Below are positions 9,008 to 18,197 of a stretch of 64,000 nt of DNA, piece by piece. The notes under the pieces are model-generated. The model was given only the letters and a program-made list of their open reading frames with translations, was not told the DNA's origin and made no database searches. Source of the DNA: G020353115 sp964389685 (lineage in GTDB: Bacteria > Bacteroidota > Bacteroidia > Bacteroidales > VadinHA17). The translations under genes were made by a program, and so were the position numbers. Positions within the stretch are counted from its first letter, which is position 1; every line of letters begins with the position of its first letter. The stretch spans positions 1 through 64,000 of the forward strand of contig CAYMFM010000001.1 of the NCBI GenBank assembly GCA_964389685.1, written 5' to 3'.

Positions 9008-9326
9008 AGAAACTTAATGAATTTGTATGATGATTTAGCTTGGGAAGATGCAGTCGATTATTTCAATGGAACAAAAGGAAAAGTATTAAGAGAAGAAAAT
9101 GGTGCTAAAGCAGTTCTGTTAAAATTGCCAAAAGACTTTCATATGCAACTACATTCTCATGTTGTTGCTGAATAACATTTTGTTATTGAAGGAGAATATA
9201 CTATCAATGGGAAAAAAATTCTCAAAAGGTTCTTATCAATTTTTTTCACCACATTACGAACACAGACATTTTGAGTCGAAGGAGGGAACTTTAATCTTAG
9301 TTATCTGGGATGCAATAAAATTATAA
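9008..9326 (+). pseudogene. Cupin-domain protein, broken paralogue of the gene at 20830
   Basis: Line by line this matches the intact cupin at 20830-21156: NLYDDLAWEDAVDYFNGTKG, KVLREENGAKAVLLKLPK, LHSHVVAE, HFVIEGEYTING and EGTLILVIWD. The start codon is lost (ATT where ATG is expected, after a good GGAGGG). A TAA replaces the CAA glutamine codon of the paralogue at HVTTEQHFV, and a frameshift follows ING. Three independent lesions show genuine decay rather than one read error. The cupin metal-binding HSH is still present. Confidence 0.8.
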
Positions 9327-9380
9327 AAATAAAGCGATGATTGAAAAATATTTGAACTAATAAAATGGTGAAACCTTTTA

Positions 9381-9476
9381 AATCCTGTTATGTTGATTAC
9401 AGGTAACAGAATTGGAGTAAATGCTCCAACTTTTTTTGAAAGTGAAGGCATGAAAATTTATATTGGAGCAAATTAA
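9381..9476 (+). pseudogene. NifX-like domain, C-terminal fragment
   Basis: The frame reads NPVMLITGNRIGVNAPTFF then ESEGMKIYIGAN and stops. The pattern ITGNxIGxNAxxxxxxxGMKIYxGA is the C-terminal strand-helix-strand of the dinitrogenase iron-molybdenum cofactor (NifX/NafY, MTH1175-like) fold. No start or N-terminal half is found upstream. This is one of five NifX-like sequences or remnants in the window (also 12261, 19146, 26166). Confidence 0.5.
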
Positions 9477-9558
9477 ATAAACATAAAATAGGCTTTTGAA
9501 GTATACAAGACAAAATAGATGCGAATGGAAACAGAAGCATGGAAAGGGTAAGAATCTT

Positions 9559-9586
9559 TGATTGATGATTGTTGATTGTCGATTGA
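9559..9586. repeat. Short degenerate GATTG tandem repeat
   Basis: Four loosely spaced GATTG units (GATTGATGATTGTTGATTGTC-type) lie in the non-coding stretch 9477-9614. They are too short and degenerate to name. Nothing else is visible in that stretch. Confidence 0.4.
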
Positions 9587-9614
9587 ATATTAAAATAGTA
9601 AATAATAAATCTCT

Positions 9615-10145
9615 ATGTTAAGGATAATAATTTGGACAATAATTATTATTGGCGGTAGTGTTTTTGGATATTATATTGATTATTTGATATTTAAAAATAT
9701 CCATCAAAATATAATTTTTCATGTTGTTAGCTTATTTTTTGGTGTCTTTCTATTATTTCTAGTGATGCTAATCAGTAAAAACACGGGAAGAACACTTGCT
9801 AAATATGGACGAAAAGGGGAATTGAAAAGAATGCAAACTAATATACTTACCAAACAAGGAGTATATAAATATATGAGACATCCAATGCATTTGGGTTTAT
9901 TGTTTTTTCCGCTTGCTGTTGCTTTTATGATAGGGTCGCCTTCATTCATTCTAATTATTGCACCTGTTGAAATAATTTTCATGCTAATAATGATCAAGTT
10001 TGTTGAGGAACCTGATACAATTAGAAAATTTGGCGATGAATATTTAGAGTATAAAAAACAAGTTCCGTGGTTTTGTTTTAAAATGAAATGTTTGAAAAAA
10101 TTATTAGAAAATGTCCCAAAGAATTATGCTAATACTTTCAAATAA
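9615..10145 (+). CDS. Isoprenylcysteine/phospholipid methyltransferase-like membrane protein
   Basis: A 176-residue integral membrane protein with about five hydrophobic segments. Near residues 88-110 it has the ICMT/PEMT signature YKYMRHPMHLGLLFFPLA, and near the end EEPDTIRKFGDEYLEYKKQVPWF, both typical of the SAM-binding C-terminus of this family. The family methylates isoprenylcysteine or related lipid-linked acceptors; bacterial members mostly have unknown substrates. It stands alone between the NifX fragment and the old-yellow-enzyme remnant. Length and motifs are complete. Confidence 0.8.
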   Translation: MLRIIIWTIIIIGGSVFGYYIDYLIFKNIHQNIIFHVVSLFFGVFLLFLVMLISKNTGRTLAKYGRKGELKRMQTNILTKQGVYKYMRHPMHLGLLFFPLAVAFMIGSPSFILIIAPVEIIFMLIMIKFVEEPDTIRKFGDEYLEYKKQVPWFCFKMKCLKKLLENVPKNYANTFK

Positions 10146-10189
10146 AATTCAAACACGGAATTTAATTATAAGTCATAAATTTTTCAATT

Positions 10190-11622
10190 ATGTTACAATT
10201 AAAAAATAACTTCATTTTCGCACCTATAAAAACTGGATACAGCGACAAATCAGGAATAATTTCAGAAAAACTTATTAAATTTTATGAAGAAAGGAGTAAA
10301 TATATAGGAGCGATTACTCCCGAGCCTGTGTATATTGATAAAAGTTTAAGGGAAATACCTACTCAAATTGGGATTGATAATGATGACAAAATTGAAGGAC
10401 TGAAAAAGTTAACGAATACAATTCATCAGTACAATACAAAAGTAAATGACAGAAACGATGAATATGGAGGAAGTTTTAAGAACAGAATAAAATTGCCCTT
10501 ACAAATATTAGATGCCGTAAAATCTGTTTCCAACTTACGAATTATAGTCAGAATCAGGGGCGATGAAATGATACCTGACGGTTTTCATCTTGATGAAATG
10601 ATACCCTTTGCACAGCTCCTGGAGGAACATGGAATGGATGCTTTGCACATAACTGCCGGGACAGTCTGTTCGACACCCCCCTGGTTTTTTCAACACATGT
10701 TTATTCCAAAAGGGAAAACATGGGAGTTTGCAAAAAAAATAAAACAAGAAGCAAATATTCCAACAATTTATGTGGGACAAATAAACAAAAAAGACGATAT
10801 AAAAAAGTTTATAGACGATTTCAAAGCCGATTATATTGCAATAGGAAGAGCACTTGTTGCTGACCCTGATTTTATCGGGAAATATAATAAACAAATAAGC
10901 GGAAACATTCGTCCTTGCCTTGCTTGTGCCGAAGGTTGTTTGGGCGGAGTGAAATCCGGGCAAGGGCTTCAATGCCTGGTAAACCCAAAAGTAGGAAAAG
11001 AAATTGATGTTTTTGGAAGGTCAAAAAAATCTAAAAACTTTGCTGTTATCGGAGGCGGACTTTCCGGTATGGAAGCTGCTTTGACTTTAAATAAAAGAGG
11101 ACATAAAGTAACACTTTTTGAAAAAGATGAACTTGGCGGGCAATTCAAATTTGCTCCTCTTACGCAAAATAAAAGATCTATGGGAAGTTTAATTCTTTAT
11201 TTTGCTAATGAAATTAAAGATAACAATATTAAGGTTATTTATAAAGAAGCTGAAAAATCCGATCTTATAAATAAATATGATGAGGTAATTATTGTTAAAA
11301 GAACAACTGACTTTGGAGAAGATATGGAAATGATTGCAAAACTACTTTCTTTAAAAATGATGAAAGAAAAAGGAACTGTTTTCAGCGATCACACTCATAT
11401 AAAGAAAGTTGCAGGAAAAACAATTTATGCAGAAAAAGACAAAAAAACATTCAATTTGGTGATATTGATATAATTGTTGTTTCAACAGGTATGAAAAGCT
11501 ATAATCCATTGGAAAATGAATTGAAAAATAATATTTCAGTTCATGTTATTGGTGATGCTAAAAAAACAGGGAACGCACAAGATGCGATAAAAGATGCTTA
11601 TGAAACAGCAAAAGAATTATAA
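10190..11622 (+). pseudogene. Old-yellow-enzyme / 2,4-dienoyl-CoA reductase-like flavoprotein, deleted and frameshifted
   Basis: The gene has an N-terminal FMN TIM-barrel (FIFAPIKTGYSDKSGIISEK, DRNDEYGGSFKNRI, YIAIGRALVADPDF), the 4Fe-4S site (CLACAEGCLGG, QCLVNPKVGKE) and a C-terminal FAD/NAD domain (GGGLSGMEAALTL). Two lesions are evident. First, after HQYNTK it jumps straight to VNDRNDEYGG, omitting roughly 90 residues that normally contain the glycine-rich loop and catalytic HxxH region. Second, near 11455 the frame shifts in a run of A, and the missing tail FGDIDIIVVSTGMKSYNPLE runs to TAA 11622. The internal loss removes key active-site parts, so it is scored as a pseudogene. Confidence 0.75.
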
Positions 11623-11673
11623 TATAATAATAATTTTAATTTTCACTAAAAAAATATGTAAAGAGAGAATATC

Positions 11674-12234
11674 ATGATAAATGTAAAAAAATGGAAAAAT
11701 GATCTTGAAATGGCACGTAAGTCAAAAGATGAATTTTTTGGCAGTAATCATCCTCAATCACCGATACCACAGATGAAACTCCGGAATTTCAAAGGTCTTG
11801 CTTACTATTCATTAGATTTTGCATCTCGTTTTGAACTTAACATTTACGAACATAAAGAAAAAAAATGGCTAAAATTACAAGATACAAAAGGTGGGGAGCG
11901 AGAACTCATTCGATGGGGAGAATTTAGTTTCAAAATAGAAAATAAGGATTGTACACTTCAAGCATACAAAAGTGATCCAATGGAAGAACAATTATTTATA
12001 CCATTTCGGGACCTTACGAGTGGTAAAGAAACATACGGGGCAGGCAGGTATTTGGATATTGAACCCGAGAGACATCAAACTACTGATGGAAAATGGATTA
12101 TTGATTTTAATTTAGCATACAATCCATGGTGTGCGTATAGTGATGCATTTGTCTGTCCATTTGTACCTACTGAGAACTGGCTTAAAGTACCAATTTATGC
12201 AGGAGAAAAAAACTATACTTTAGATAAACTATAA
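11674..12234 (+). CDS. DUF1684 family protein
   Basis: A 186-residue soluble protein matching the DUF1684 pattern: RKSKDEFFGSNHPQSPIP, FKGLAYYSLD, IPFRDLTSGKETYGAGRYLD, IDFNLAYNPWCAYSDAFVCP and ENWLKVPIYAGEKNY. The family has no assigned reaction. Its conserved AYNPxCAYS and AGE segments suggest a compact beta-rich fold. AGAGAG precedes the ATG. It is intact between two broken genes and is not obviously part of an operon. Confidence 0.88.
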   Translation: MINVKKWKNDLEMARKSKDEFFGSNHPQSPIPQMKLRNFKGLAYYSLDFASRFELNIYEHKEKKWLKLQDTKGGERELIRWGEFSFKIENKDCTLQAYKSDPMEEQLFIPFRDLTSGKETYGAGRYLDIEPERHQTTDGKWIIDFNLAYNPWCAYSDAFVCPFVPTENWLKVPIYAGEKNYTLDKL

Positions 12235-12260
12235 ATAATATTGAAATTAAATTATAAAAT

Positions 12261-12662
12261 ATGAAAACAGCATTTGCAACTGAAAATGGGAAATCGGTTA
12301 TAGACAGACATTTTGGCGATTAGAATTATTATCATATTTATGAAATGTCATCATCAGGAGTTGAATTCATAAAAAAAATTGAGAATACAACCGAAGAAGA
12401 TAACAAAGAAATTCATGCTGATCCTATAAAAGCTAAAGGGGTTACGCAAATGTTAAAAACTTAGGATATCAAGGTTGTTATAGCCAAAGTTTTTGGACTA
12501 AATATTAAAAGAATCAGGAAAAATTTTGTTTGTATTTTAATGAATGACAATGATATTTCTGACAACATAAAAAAAGTACATCAAAAATTTGATAATAATT
12601 TAAATGAATGGAATAAAGGTGAATCCAGAAGCCATATCGATTTAAAAATTGCCGGTAAATAA
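12261..12662 (+). pseudogene. NifX-like cofactor-binding protein with two in-frame TAG codons
   Basis: One continuous frame of 134 codons from ATG 12261 to TAA 12660-12662 is interrupted by two TAG codons. It starts MKTAFATENGKSVIDRHFGD, where a NifX-type protein is expected to show HFGxA. It continues YYHIYEMSSSG, then AKGVTQMLKT, then the second TAG and DIKVVIAKVFG. The tail KGESRSHIDLKIAGK is polar. The fold is dinitrogenase iron-molybdenum cofactor-like. Nearby intact genes end normally at TAG, so read-through is unlikely and nonsense mutation is favoured. Confidence 0.65.
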
Positions 12663-12695
12663 ATAGTTATATAAAAGATAATTGATTTTAAGATT

Positions 12696-13634
12696 ATGTA
12701 TAAGTATCTTTTTGGGCCTGTTCCTTCACGCAGATTGGGTATGTCATTGGGAATTGATTTGATACCTAAAAAAGTTTGTTCATTAAACTGTGTTTACTGC
12801 GAAGTAGGTAAAACTACTAAACTTACTCTCGATAGAATGGAGTATGTTAAATATGATAAAGTTATTGCTGAATTAAAACAGTTTATGAGCAACAATCCCA
12901 AAATAGATTACATTACATTTTCAGGTTCTGGAGAACCGACCCTTAACAGCCGGATAGGAGATGTATTGAATTTCATCAAGAAAAATTATCCTGATGTAAA
13001 AACCGCGGTTTTAACAAACGGGACTTTATTATTTGATCAGAAATTAAGGATTGAACTATTACAAGCCGATGTTATTTTACCTTCTCTCGATGCTGCTAGC
13101 CAGTACGTCTTTGAAAAAATTAACCGACCAAATTCAAACCTTAAAATAGAAACTTATATTCAGGGTTTGATTGATTTGAGGAAAGGATATAAAGGAAATA
13201 TTTGGTTAGAAATATTCTTATTGAAAGATTATAACGATTCAAAAGAAGAATTGGATTTGCTTAAGAAGGCCATCCTGAAAATCAACCCCGATATTATTCA
13301 ATTAAACACCCTGGATCGTCCCGGAACAGTAGCGGGCCTAATTCCTTTATCAAAAAATGAATTGCAAAAAATTATTGATTATTGGAACTTGCTTAATGTC
13401 GAGATCATTGCTTCGGTTTCCGAACGAGCAGCTATTGAATCATTTAACGGCGACATTGAAACAGCTATTTTAGAAACAATTGCCAGGCGGCCATGCACGC
13501 TCGATGATTTGCATCGTTTTTTAGGCATTCATATTAGTGAAATAAATAAATATTTGGGAGCTCTGGAGGCTAATAATAAAATTAGAACTGTTAACCTTGA
13601 GAGAGGTGTGTTTTATGAAATAAAACATAAGTAA
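12696..13634 (+). CDS. Radical SAM protein (COG0731-like) with C-terminal winged helix
   Basis: This radical SAM enzyme has the opening FGPVPSRRLGMSLGIDLIP and the cluster motif CSLNCVYCEVG near residues 28-38. The glycine-rich SAM-binding segment ITFSGSGEPTLNSRIG follows near residue 75. The N-terminal fold resembles COG0731 proteins, related to wybutosine TYW1. The last 60 residues (ARRPCTLDDLHRFLGIHISE to the end) look like a winged-helix domain, which is a common pairing in anaerobes. Its substrate is unknown. It precedes the COG3199 kinase-like gene by 20 bp. A second, broken relative of the same superfamily lies at 22451. Confidence 0.85.
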   Translation: MYKYLFGPVPSRRLGMSLGIDLIPKKVCSLNCVYCEVGKTTKLTLDRMEYVKYDKVIAELKQFMSNNPKIDYITFSGSGEPTLNSRIGDVLNFIKKNYPDVKTAVLTNGTLLFDQKLRIELLQADVILPSLDAASQYVFEKINRPNSNLKIETYIQGLIDLRKGYKGNIWLEIFLLKDYNDSKEELDLLKKAILKINPDIIQLNTLDRPGTVAGLIPLSKNELQKIIDYWNLLNVEIIASVSERAAIESFNGDIETAILETIARRPCTLDDLHRFLGIHISEINKYLGALEANNKIRTVNLERGVFYEIKHK

Positions 13635-13654
13635 TTTCACTTTTAATTAGTAAA

Positions 13655-14746
13655 ATGAAGAAAATAGGTTTAATAGTAAATCCCATAGCAGGAATGGGAG
13701 GCAGTGTCGGTTTAAAAGGGACTGATGGAGAAATATATAAAAAAGCCATAGAACTAGGTGCAAAACCGACAACACCTCAAAGAATTGAAGAAACACTTTC
13801 TTTGATTAAAAGGAAAGATGTCTATTTTATGGTTGCTCCCCGGAAAATGGGGGAGGACTACATTAAAAAATTTAATTTTAAATATGAAGTAGTATCTAAA
13901 ACAGGTGAAGAAACAAATGCAAGAGATACCAAAAGGATTGTTCAGGATATGCTTGAGAAAGGTGTTGAACTCCTGATTTTTGTTGGTGGAGATGGTACTG
14001 CAAGGGACATATACGATGTGCTAGATTTGAAAATTCCTGTTGTGGGTATTCCATCAGGAGTTAAAATGTTCAGTCCTGTTTTTGCACTTTCACCTTCTGC
14101 AGCTGCTGAAATAATTAATACTGCAGGAAATCAATTTATCGAAAAAGAGGTTCTTGATATTGATGAAGAAGCCTTTAGAGAAAACAAAATAGCAGCAAAA
14201 TTATATGGATACCTGAAAGTCCCAAAAAACATAACACTTCTCCAGGCGAAAAAGGAACCTTCAAATGTAAGTAAATCCGAAGAAGATATAAAAGAGGAAA
14301 TTGCGGATTACCTTATGGAAAATCTGGAAAAGGAAACACTTTATATTTTGGGCCCCGGAACCACCTTAAAAACAATTGCTGATAAAATGGGAGTGAGGAA
14401 AACCTTATTGGGTATAGATGCTGTTTTCAATGGAAAATTGGTTGGAAAAGATTTGAATGAGAAAGGATTATTAGCGCTAATAAAGAAGAATCATAAGTCA
14501 ACAATTATCGTTACTCCAATTGGTGGAAACGGATTTATATTCGGAAGGGCAAGCAAACAATTTACGCCTGAAGTTTTAAGATTGATAGGAAAAGAAAACA
14601 TAGTTGTTGTGGCAACCGAAGATAAAATCAATAAGCTGGAGTGTTTAAGGGTTGATACAGGTAATATTGAAGTAGATAAAAGTTTGAATGGATTTACAAA
14701 AGTAATTACAGGATATAAAAAAGAAACAATTACCGAAGTAAAATGA
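13655..14746 (+). CDS. COG3199 ATP-NAD kinase-like protein
   Basis: A 363-residue protein of the NAD-kinase/diacylglycerol-kinase superfamily. It starts KKIGLIVNPIAGMGGSVGLK and has FVGGDGTARDIYD near residue 108, the nucleotide-binding GGDGT signature. Later segments ILGPGTTLKTIADKMG and ITPIGGNGFIFGRASKQF are characteristic of COG3199 proteins, sometimes annotated AcoX. The exact substrate is unproven. The last four bases overlap the next start (ATGA), indicating translational coupling to the aminotransferase. Confidence 0.88.
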   Translation: MKKIGLIVNPIAGMGGSVGLKGTDGEIYKKAIELGAKPTTPQRIEETLSLIKRKDVYFMVAPRKMGEDYIKKFNFKYEVVSKTGEETNARDTKRIVQDMLEKGVELLIFVGGDGTARDIYDVLDLKIPVVGIPSGVKMFSPVFALSPSAAAEIINTAGNQFIEKEVLDIDEEAFRENKIAAKLYGYLKVPKNITLLQAKKEPSNVSKSEEDIKEEIADYLMENLEKETLYILGPGTTLKTIADKMGVRKTLLGIDAVFNGKLVGKDLNEKGLLALIKKNHKSTIIVTPIGGNGFIFGRASKQFTPEVLRLIGKENIVVVATEDKINKLECLRVDTGNIEVDKSLNGFTKVITGYKKETITEVK

Positions 14747-15720
14747 TAATCAATCTGCACATGAACGAAAATCCGTATTTACCTGCTGAAAGCATTAGAA
14801 AAGCAGCGGTAAAGGGGATTGAAAATGTAAACCGGTATTCCGAATTAAAATATTTGAATGAATTAAAAAAGCTTATTGGTAAATACAACAATTTGCCTTT
14901 AGATCGGGTAATTTTAAGTCCTGGTTCCGATTTTCTTTTACGGGAGATAATCAATATTTTCTCAAAAGACAGGAAAATTATTATGGTGAATCCCTCATTT
15001 TTCCCGGTTTCACAATATGCCATGAAACTTGCACGTAAGCTAACAAAAATTCAACTTTTTTCACCAGGTTTCAAACTAGATCCTGAACTTATTTTAAATG
15101 AACTGGATGAACCAACGCTCTTAATAATTGACAACCCTAATAATCCAACAGGAGCAATCCTTTTGGATAATAAATTGGTTGAAGATATCCTTAAAAATAA
15201 AAATATATTGCTTTTGGTAGATGAGGCATATTATGAATTTTCGGGGCAAACTTTTGCAGGCCTGATTAAAAAGTATCCAAACCTGGCAATTACAAGAACA
15301 ATGGATAAAGCATTTTCTTTAGCCGGGCTTCGATTGGGATATCTTTTAATGGGAAATTATTTTAAAGATCAATTTTCCGATTTTCCCGCCTATTTATCTA
15401 CACCAACACTGTTTGCTGCCATTGAAGCATTAAAAAATCCGGAATATCTGACAAAAAATGTCAATAAAATAAAAGAAGAAAGAGAACGGATTTCAAAATT
15501 TTTAAAAAAGATTGGTTTTGAAGTATTCCCAAGTGAAACGAATTTTATTTTGATAAAGACAAAAATACCAGACTTTGCTGAAAAATTAAAAAATGCAGAA
15601 ATAATAATTAAAAATTTATCCGATGAGTGGCTAAATTATTATTATAGAATTTCAATTGGTCTTCCGAAGGAAAACGATACTTTGTTATCAATCATAAAAA
15701 AAACATACAACGATGCCTAA
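14743..15720 (+). CDS. PLP-dependent aminotransferase (HisC/CobD-like)
   Basis: A class I/II aminotransferase of 325 residues. The opening LHMNENPYLPAESIRKA is typical of histidinol-phosphate aminotransferase and the CobD threonine-phosphate decarboxylase group. DNPNNPTG is near residue 129, DEAYYEF near 150, and the PLP lysine lies in TRTMDKAFSLAGLRLGY. Whether it acts on histidinol phosphate or another amino acid is not decided, since no other his or cob genes are nearby. It overlaps the COG3199 gene by four bases. Downstream the same strand runs into a set of gene fragments. Confidence 0.85.
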   Translation: MIINLHMNENPYLPAESIRKAAVKGIENVNRYSELKYLNELKKLIGKYNNLPLDRVILSPGSDFLLREIINIFSKDRKIIMVNPSFFPVSQYAMKLARKLTKIQLFSPGFKLDPELILNELDEPTLLIIDNPNNPTGAILLDNKLVEDILKNKNILLLVDEAYYEFSGQTFAGLIKKYPNLAITRTMDKAFSLAGLRLGYLLMGNYFKDQFSDFPAYLSTPTLFAAIEALKNPEYLTKNVNKIKEERERISKFLKKIGFEVFPSETNFILIKTKIPDFAEKLKNAEIIIKNLSDEWLNYYYRISIGLPKENDTLLSIIKKTYNDA

Positions 15721-15883
15721 AACAGAACCTTTTGATAATTATTCAGATGATTATGATGATGTAGCTTTTTTATCGTGGGCAAAACCTACTACCGGGACTC
15801 CCAAACATATCAATGATGCAGTTATTGAAGCTATAAATAAAGGATTCGATAGAATGGAAAAATATTATAGAAAGAATAAATGA
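15713..15883 (+). pseudogene. Chimeric fragment: methyltransferase N-terminus joined to aminotransferase-like segment
   Basis: A 56-residue frame beginning MPKTEPFDNYSDDYDDV, the typical N-terminus of class I SAM methyltransferases (xxPFDNYxxxYDxWF). After FLSWAKPTT it changes to GTPKHINDAVIEAINKGFDR, which resembles the N-terminal GxPxxxTPxHIxxAxxxAIxxG of aspartate-aminotransferase-type enzymes. The two parts do not form a known fold. It overlaps the real aminotransferase stop by eight bases and the next fragment by four. Confidence 0.5.
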
Positions 15884-15987
15884 AAACTTATCTTGATTGT
15901 TTGTCTTGTTTTATGAGACAGGCCTTATGGGCAGGACGCATTGTTACCCCTGATGAAAAAAAAATAAGGTTTTTCCAATGCTATTAA
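15880..15987 (+). pseudogene. DUF89 (ARMT1-like) N-terminal fragment
   Basis: Thirty-five residues opening MKTYLDCLSCFMRQALWAGR, the start of DUF89 damage-control phosphatases (consensus MKTYLDCLPCFLRQALEAAR). The frame then runs ATPDEKKI-like into the start of the Kef antiporter and stops. The remaining 250 or so residues of the domain are missing. Its end overlaps the antiporter start by ten bases. Confidence 0.6.
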
Positions 15988-17867
15988 ATATCTCATTTCA
16001 TTATGATTTTTACCCACTTCTTGTGGTAGCAGCTATTGCATGGACAACTCCCATATTATTGTCGTTTTTAAAGCTAAAAAAAATCCCGATTGTTATCGTT
16101 GAGATCATTTTGGGTTTTCTGGCAGGGAAATTCCTGTTCGGGAATCTCAGTGAAGATAGTTTCCTTATTCTTGATTTTTTCGCACTTTTCGGTTTTCTTT
16201 TCCTTATGTTTTTAAGTGGCCTTGAAATAGATGTTGACCATATTATTGCCTCATTACCCCGTCGAAGATTAACCTGGTCGCGTTTTCTGAAAAATCCTTT
16301 ATTAGTGGGGATTACACAATTTATTCTTGCTATTTTTCTTTCGTACTTGGCCTCTTTATTCCTTGCACAGATCATTGATATACCAAGCATCTGGTATTTT
16401 TCACTTATCATGGTTACCACCTCGGTTTCCATAGTATTGCCCGTCCTGAAAAATCGGGGTGAAATCGGTAGCCGGTTTGGTCAGATGATCATCATTGCAG
16501 CGGCAATTGCCGACATCCTGAGTATTATACTGTTCACTTTTACAGCTTTTATAATAAAAAATGGCTTCCATTATAAACTACTTTATATCCTTGCACTTTT
16601 TATTCTTTTCTTCATTTTTTACAAACTTGTCAACAGGTTGAAAAACATTCCTTTGTTTAAAGGATTAGGCTATCAGTTATCTCAGGCTGCTTCTCAAATC
16701 CGTATCAGGGGAGCCATATTGATAATCATGATTTTTGTAGTTATCTCTCAATACATTGGAAAGGAAGTTGTATTGTTAGGTGCTTTTTTAAGTGGATTAG
16801 TACTGTCTTCAATGCTACACCGCGAACGATCGCTCATGTTAGTCAAATTAGACGGTATGGGTTATGGTTTTTTTATCCCATTCTTTTTTATTATGGTGGG
16901 TGCAGGGTTCGACCCTAGTGCTCTCACCGAATTTGATGAATTACTGATTGGGTTCCTGTTATTGCTGCTTGTATCACTATTCGCAATAAAAGTCATTCCT
17001 TCATTCTTGTGGAGCCGTTTGTTCGGCACTAAAAAAGCTCTTTCCGGCGGCTTTCTTCTTTCGGCCAGGTTAAGCCTGATTATTGCAGCTTCAGCAATAG
17101 GACTTGAGCTAGGCGTTATTACTTCGGGGATAAATGCCAGTATTATTATCATGGCAGTGATTACCTGTTTTGTTTCACCGGTCATTTACAACTGGATGAC
17201 TCCCGGCAGTATTACAGAAGGTAATAAAACCATTATTATTGGGGGCGGCAGCACGGCGGTGTTATTAGCACGCCGATTACATGTACATGGTAAAAAAGTA
17301 GTTATTATTGAACTGGATAAAATGCGCTTTCGGGAAATCAGGGATAAAGGAATTAATGTAATCTTTGGTAACGGACTTGACACAAAGACATACCGGCAAT
17401 TAAAGCTCACACCCGACAACTATATTGTAATTGAAACCGGAGATGATGAACAAAATCTAAAAATCAGTCAAATGCTCAGAAATGAATTTCAACATAAAAA
17501 GATTATATCGAGGATTAACCGGTTTTCACTGAAACAAAGATTTAAACAACTGGGCATCGAAACGATTGATGTTACACAGATACTGGCTACAGCTATCGAA
17601 AACCTGATTATCCGACCCACTACATATCATGCACTTGTTGAATCGTTTGAGAATTTTAGTGTCGAAGAAATTTTAATTACAAATAAAAATATTGACGGAT
17701 CACAGATTAAAGAAATTCCTTTCCATAAAGATGCCATACTGATGATGGTCAGGCGTGGTAACAATTTTAATATTCCGCATGGCGAAAATTATTTAAGAAC
17801 AGGTGATATCCTTTTAGTATTTGGCACTCAAACCGCTTTTGAGGATACCCGGCATAAAGTAGAATAA
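15978..17867 (+). CDS. Kef-type cation:proton antiporter with TrkA-N domain
   Basis: A 629-residue CPA2 antiporter. About twelve to thirteen membrane segments occupy residues 1-410, including IVIVEIILGFLAGKFLFG and FLMFLSGLEIDVD, the typical antiporter core. The cytoplasmic TrkA-N/RCK domain follows: TIIIGGGSTAVLLARRLHVHGK with a nucleotide-binding glycine motif, then TrkA-C-like residues at the end. It moves K+ or Na+ against protons across the inner membrane. Length is normal. The first 10 bases overlap the DUF89 fragment; the ATG at 15978 gives a hydrophobic N-terminus as expected. Confidence 0.9.
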   Translation: MLLNISFHYDFYPLLVVAAIAWTTPILLSFLKLKKIPIVIVEIILGFLAGKFLFGNLSEDSFLILDFFALFGFLFLMFLSGLEIDVDHIIASLPRRRLTWSRFLKNPLLVGITQFILAIFLSYLASLFLAQIIDIPSIWYFSLIMVTTSVSIVLPVLKNRGEIGSRFGQMIIIAAAIADILSIILFTFTAFIIKNGFHYKLLYILALFILFFIFYKLVNRLKNIPLFKGLGYQLSQAASQIRIRGAILIIMIFVVISQYIGKEVVLLGAFLSGLVLSSMLHRERSLMLVKLDGMGYGFFIPFFFIMVGAGFDPSALTEFDELLIGFLLLLLVSLFAIKVIPSFLWSRLFGTKKALSGGFLLSARLSLIIAASAIGLELGVITSGINASIIIMAVITCFVSPVIYNWMTPGSITEGNKTIIIGGGSTAVLLARRLHVHGKKVVIIELDKMRFREIRDKGINVIFGNGLDTKTYRQLKLTPDNYIVIETGDDEQNLKISQMLRNEFQHKKIISRINRFSLKQRFKQLGIETIDVTQILATAIENLIIRPTTYHALVESFENFSVEEILITNKNIDGSQIKEIPFHKDAILMMVRRGNNFNIPHGENYLRTGDILLVFGTQTAFEDTRHKVE

Positions 17868-17891
17868 AACTATAAAGCTACTTTAAATTAT

Positions 17892-18192
17892 ATGAAAATT
17901 AGTCACGTAAATGAAATGAGGAATTTGGATCAGTTAGCCATTGAAGAATATGGTATTGCCCAGGAAATTCTTCAGGAAAATGCAGGTCAGGCTTCTTATT
18001 TCACTATTTTGAAAAAGTTTGGAATCAAAAATAAAAATTTTCGGAACTGGTCTTGATCGGGATGTTAAAGGGAAATATGAAGATGTTATTTACATGATTA
18101 ACGAAAGCCAGAAAATAGTATTCAGCATTGATATTCCTTCAGGGATAAATGGAGATACAGGACAATTAAAGCGCCAATTAAAATTGAAATAA
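17892..18192 (+). pseudogene. Second copy of the NnrE epimerase domain with internal deletion
   Basis: The 5' part repeats the start of the intact nnrD-E fusion at 7169 (KISHVNEMRNLD, IAQEILQENAGQASYFTILK). At KNKNF it jumps to the later segment GTGLDRDVKGKYEDVI, then SIDIPSGINGDTGQ. Against the intact copy the deletion spans from ATTTT at 7314 to ATTTT at 7553 (239 bp), and the paralogue retains exactly one ATTTT at the join. The deletion breaks frame and a TGA follows. The tail after GDTGQ diverges. This is a decayed partial duplicate. Confidence 0.85.
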
Positions 18193-18197
18193 TAACA

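Noticed and set aside
9559..9586. GATTG repeat as a mobile-element end or satellite
   Set aside because: Too short, degenerate and single in this window.
1617..12662. Possible reassignment of TAG to an amino acid, since TAG is in frame within YggS and the NifX-like gene
   Set aside because: Intact genes here end at TAG (nadA, the NifX-like gene at 26166 and hdrA1), and the affected genes also have deletions or lost ends.
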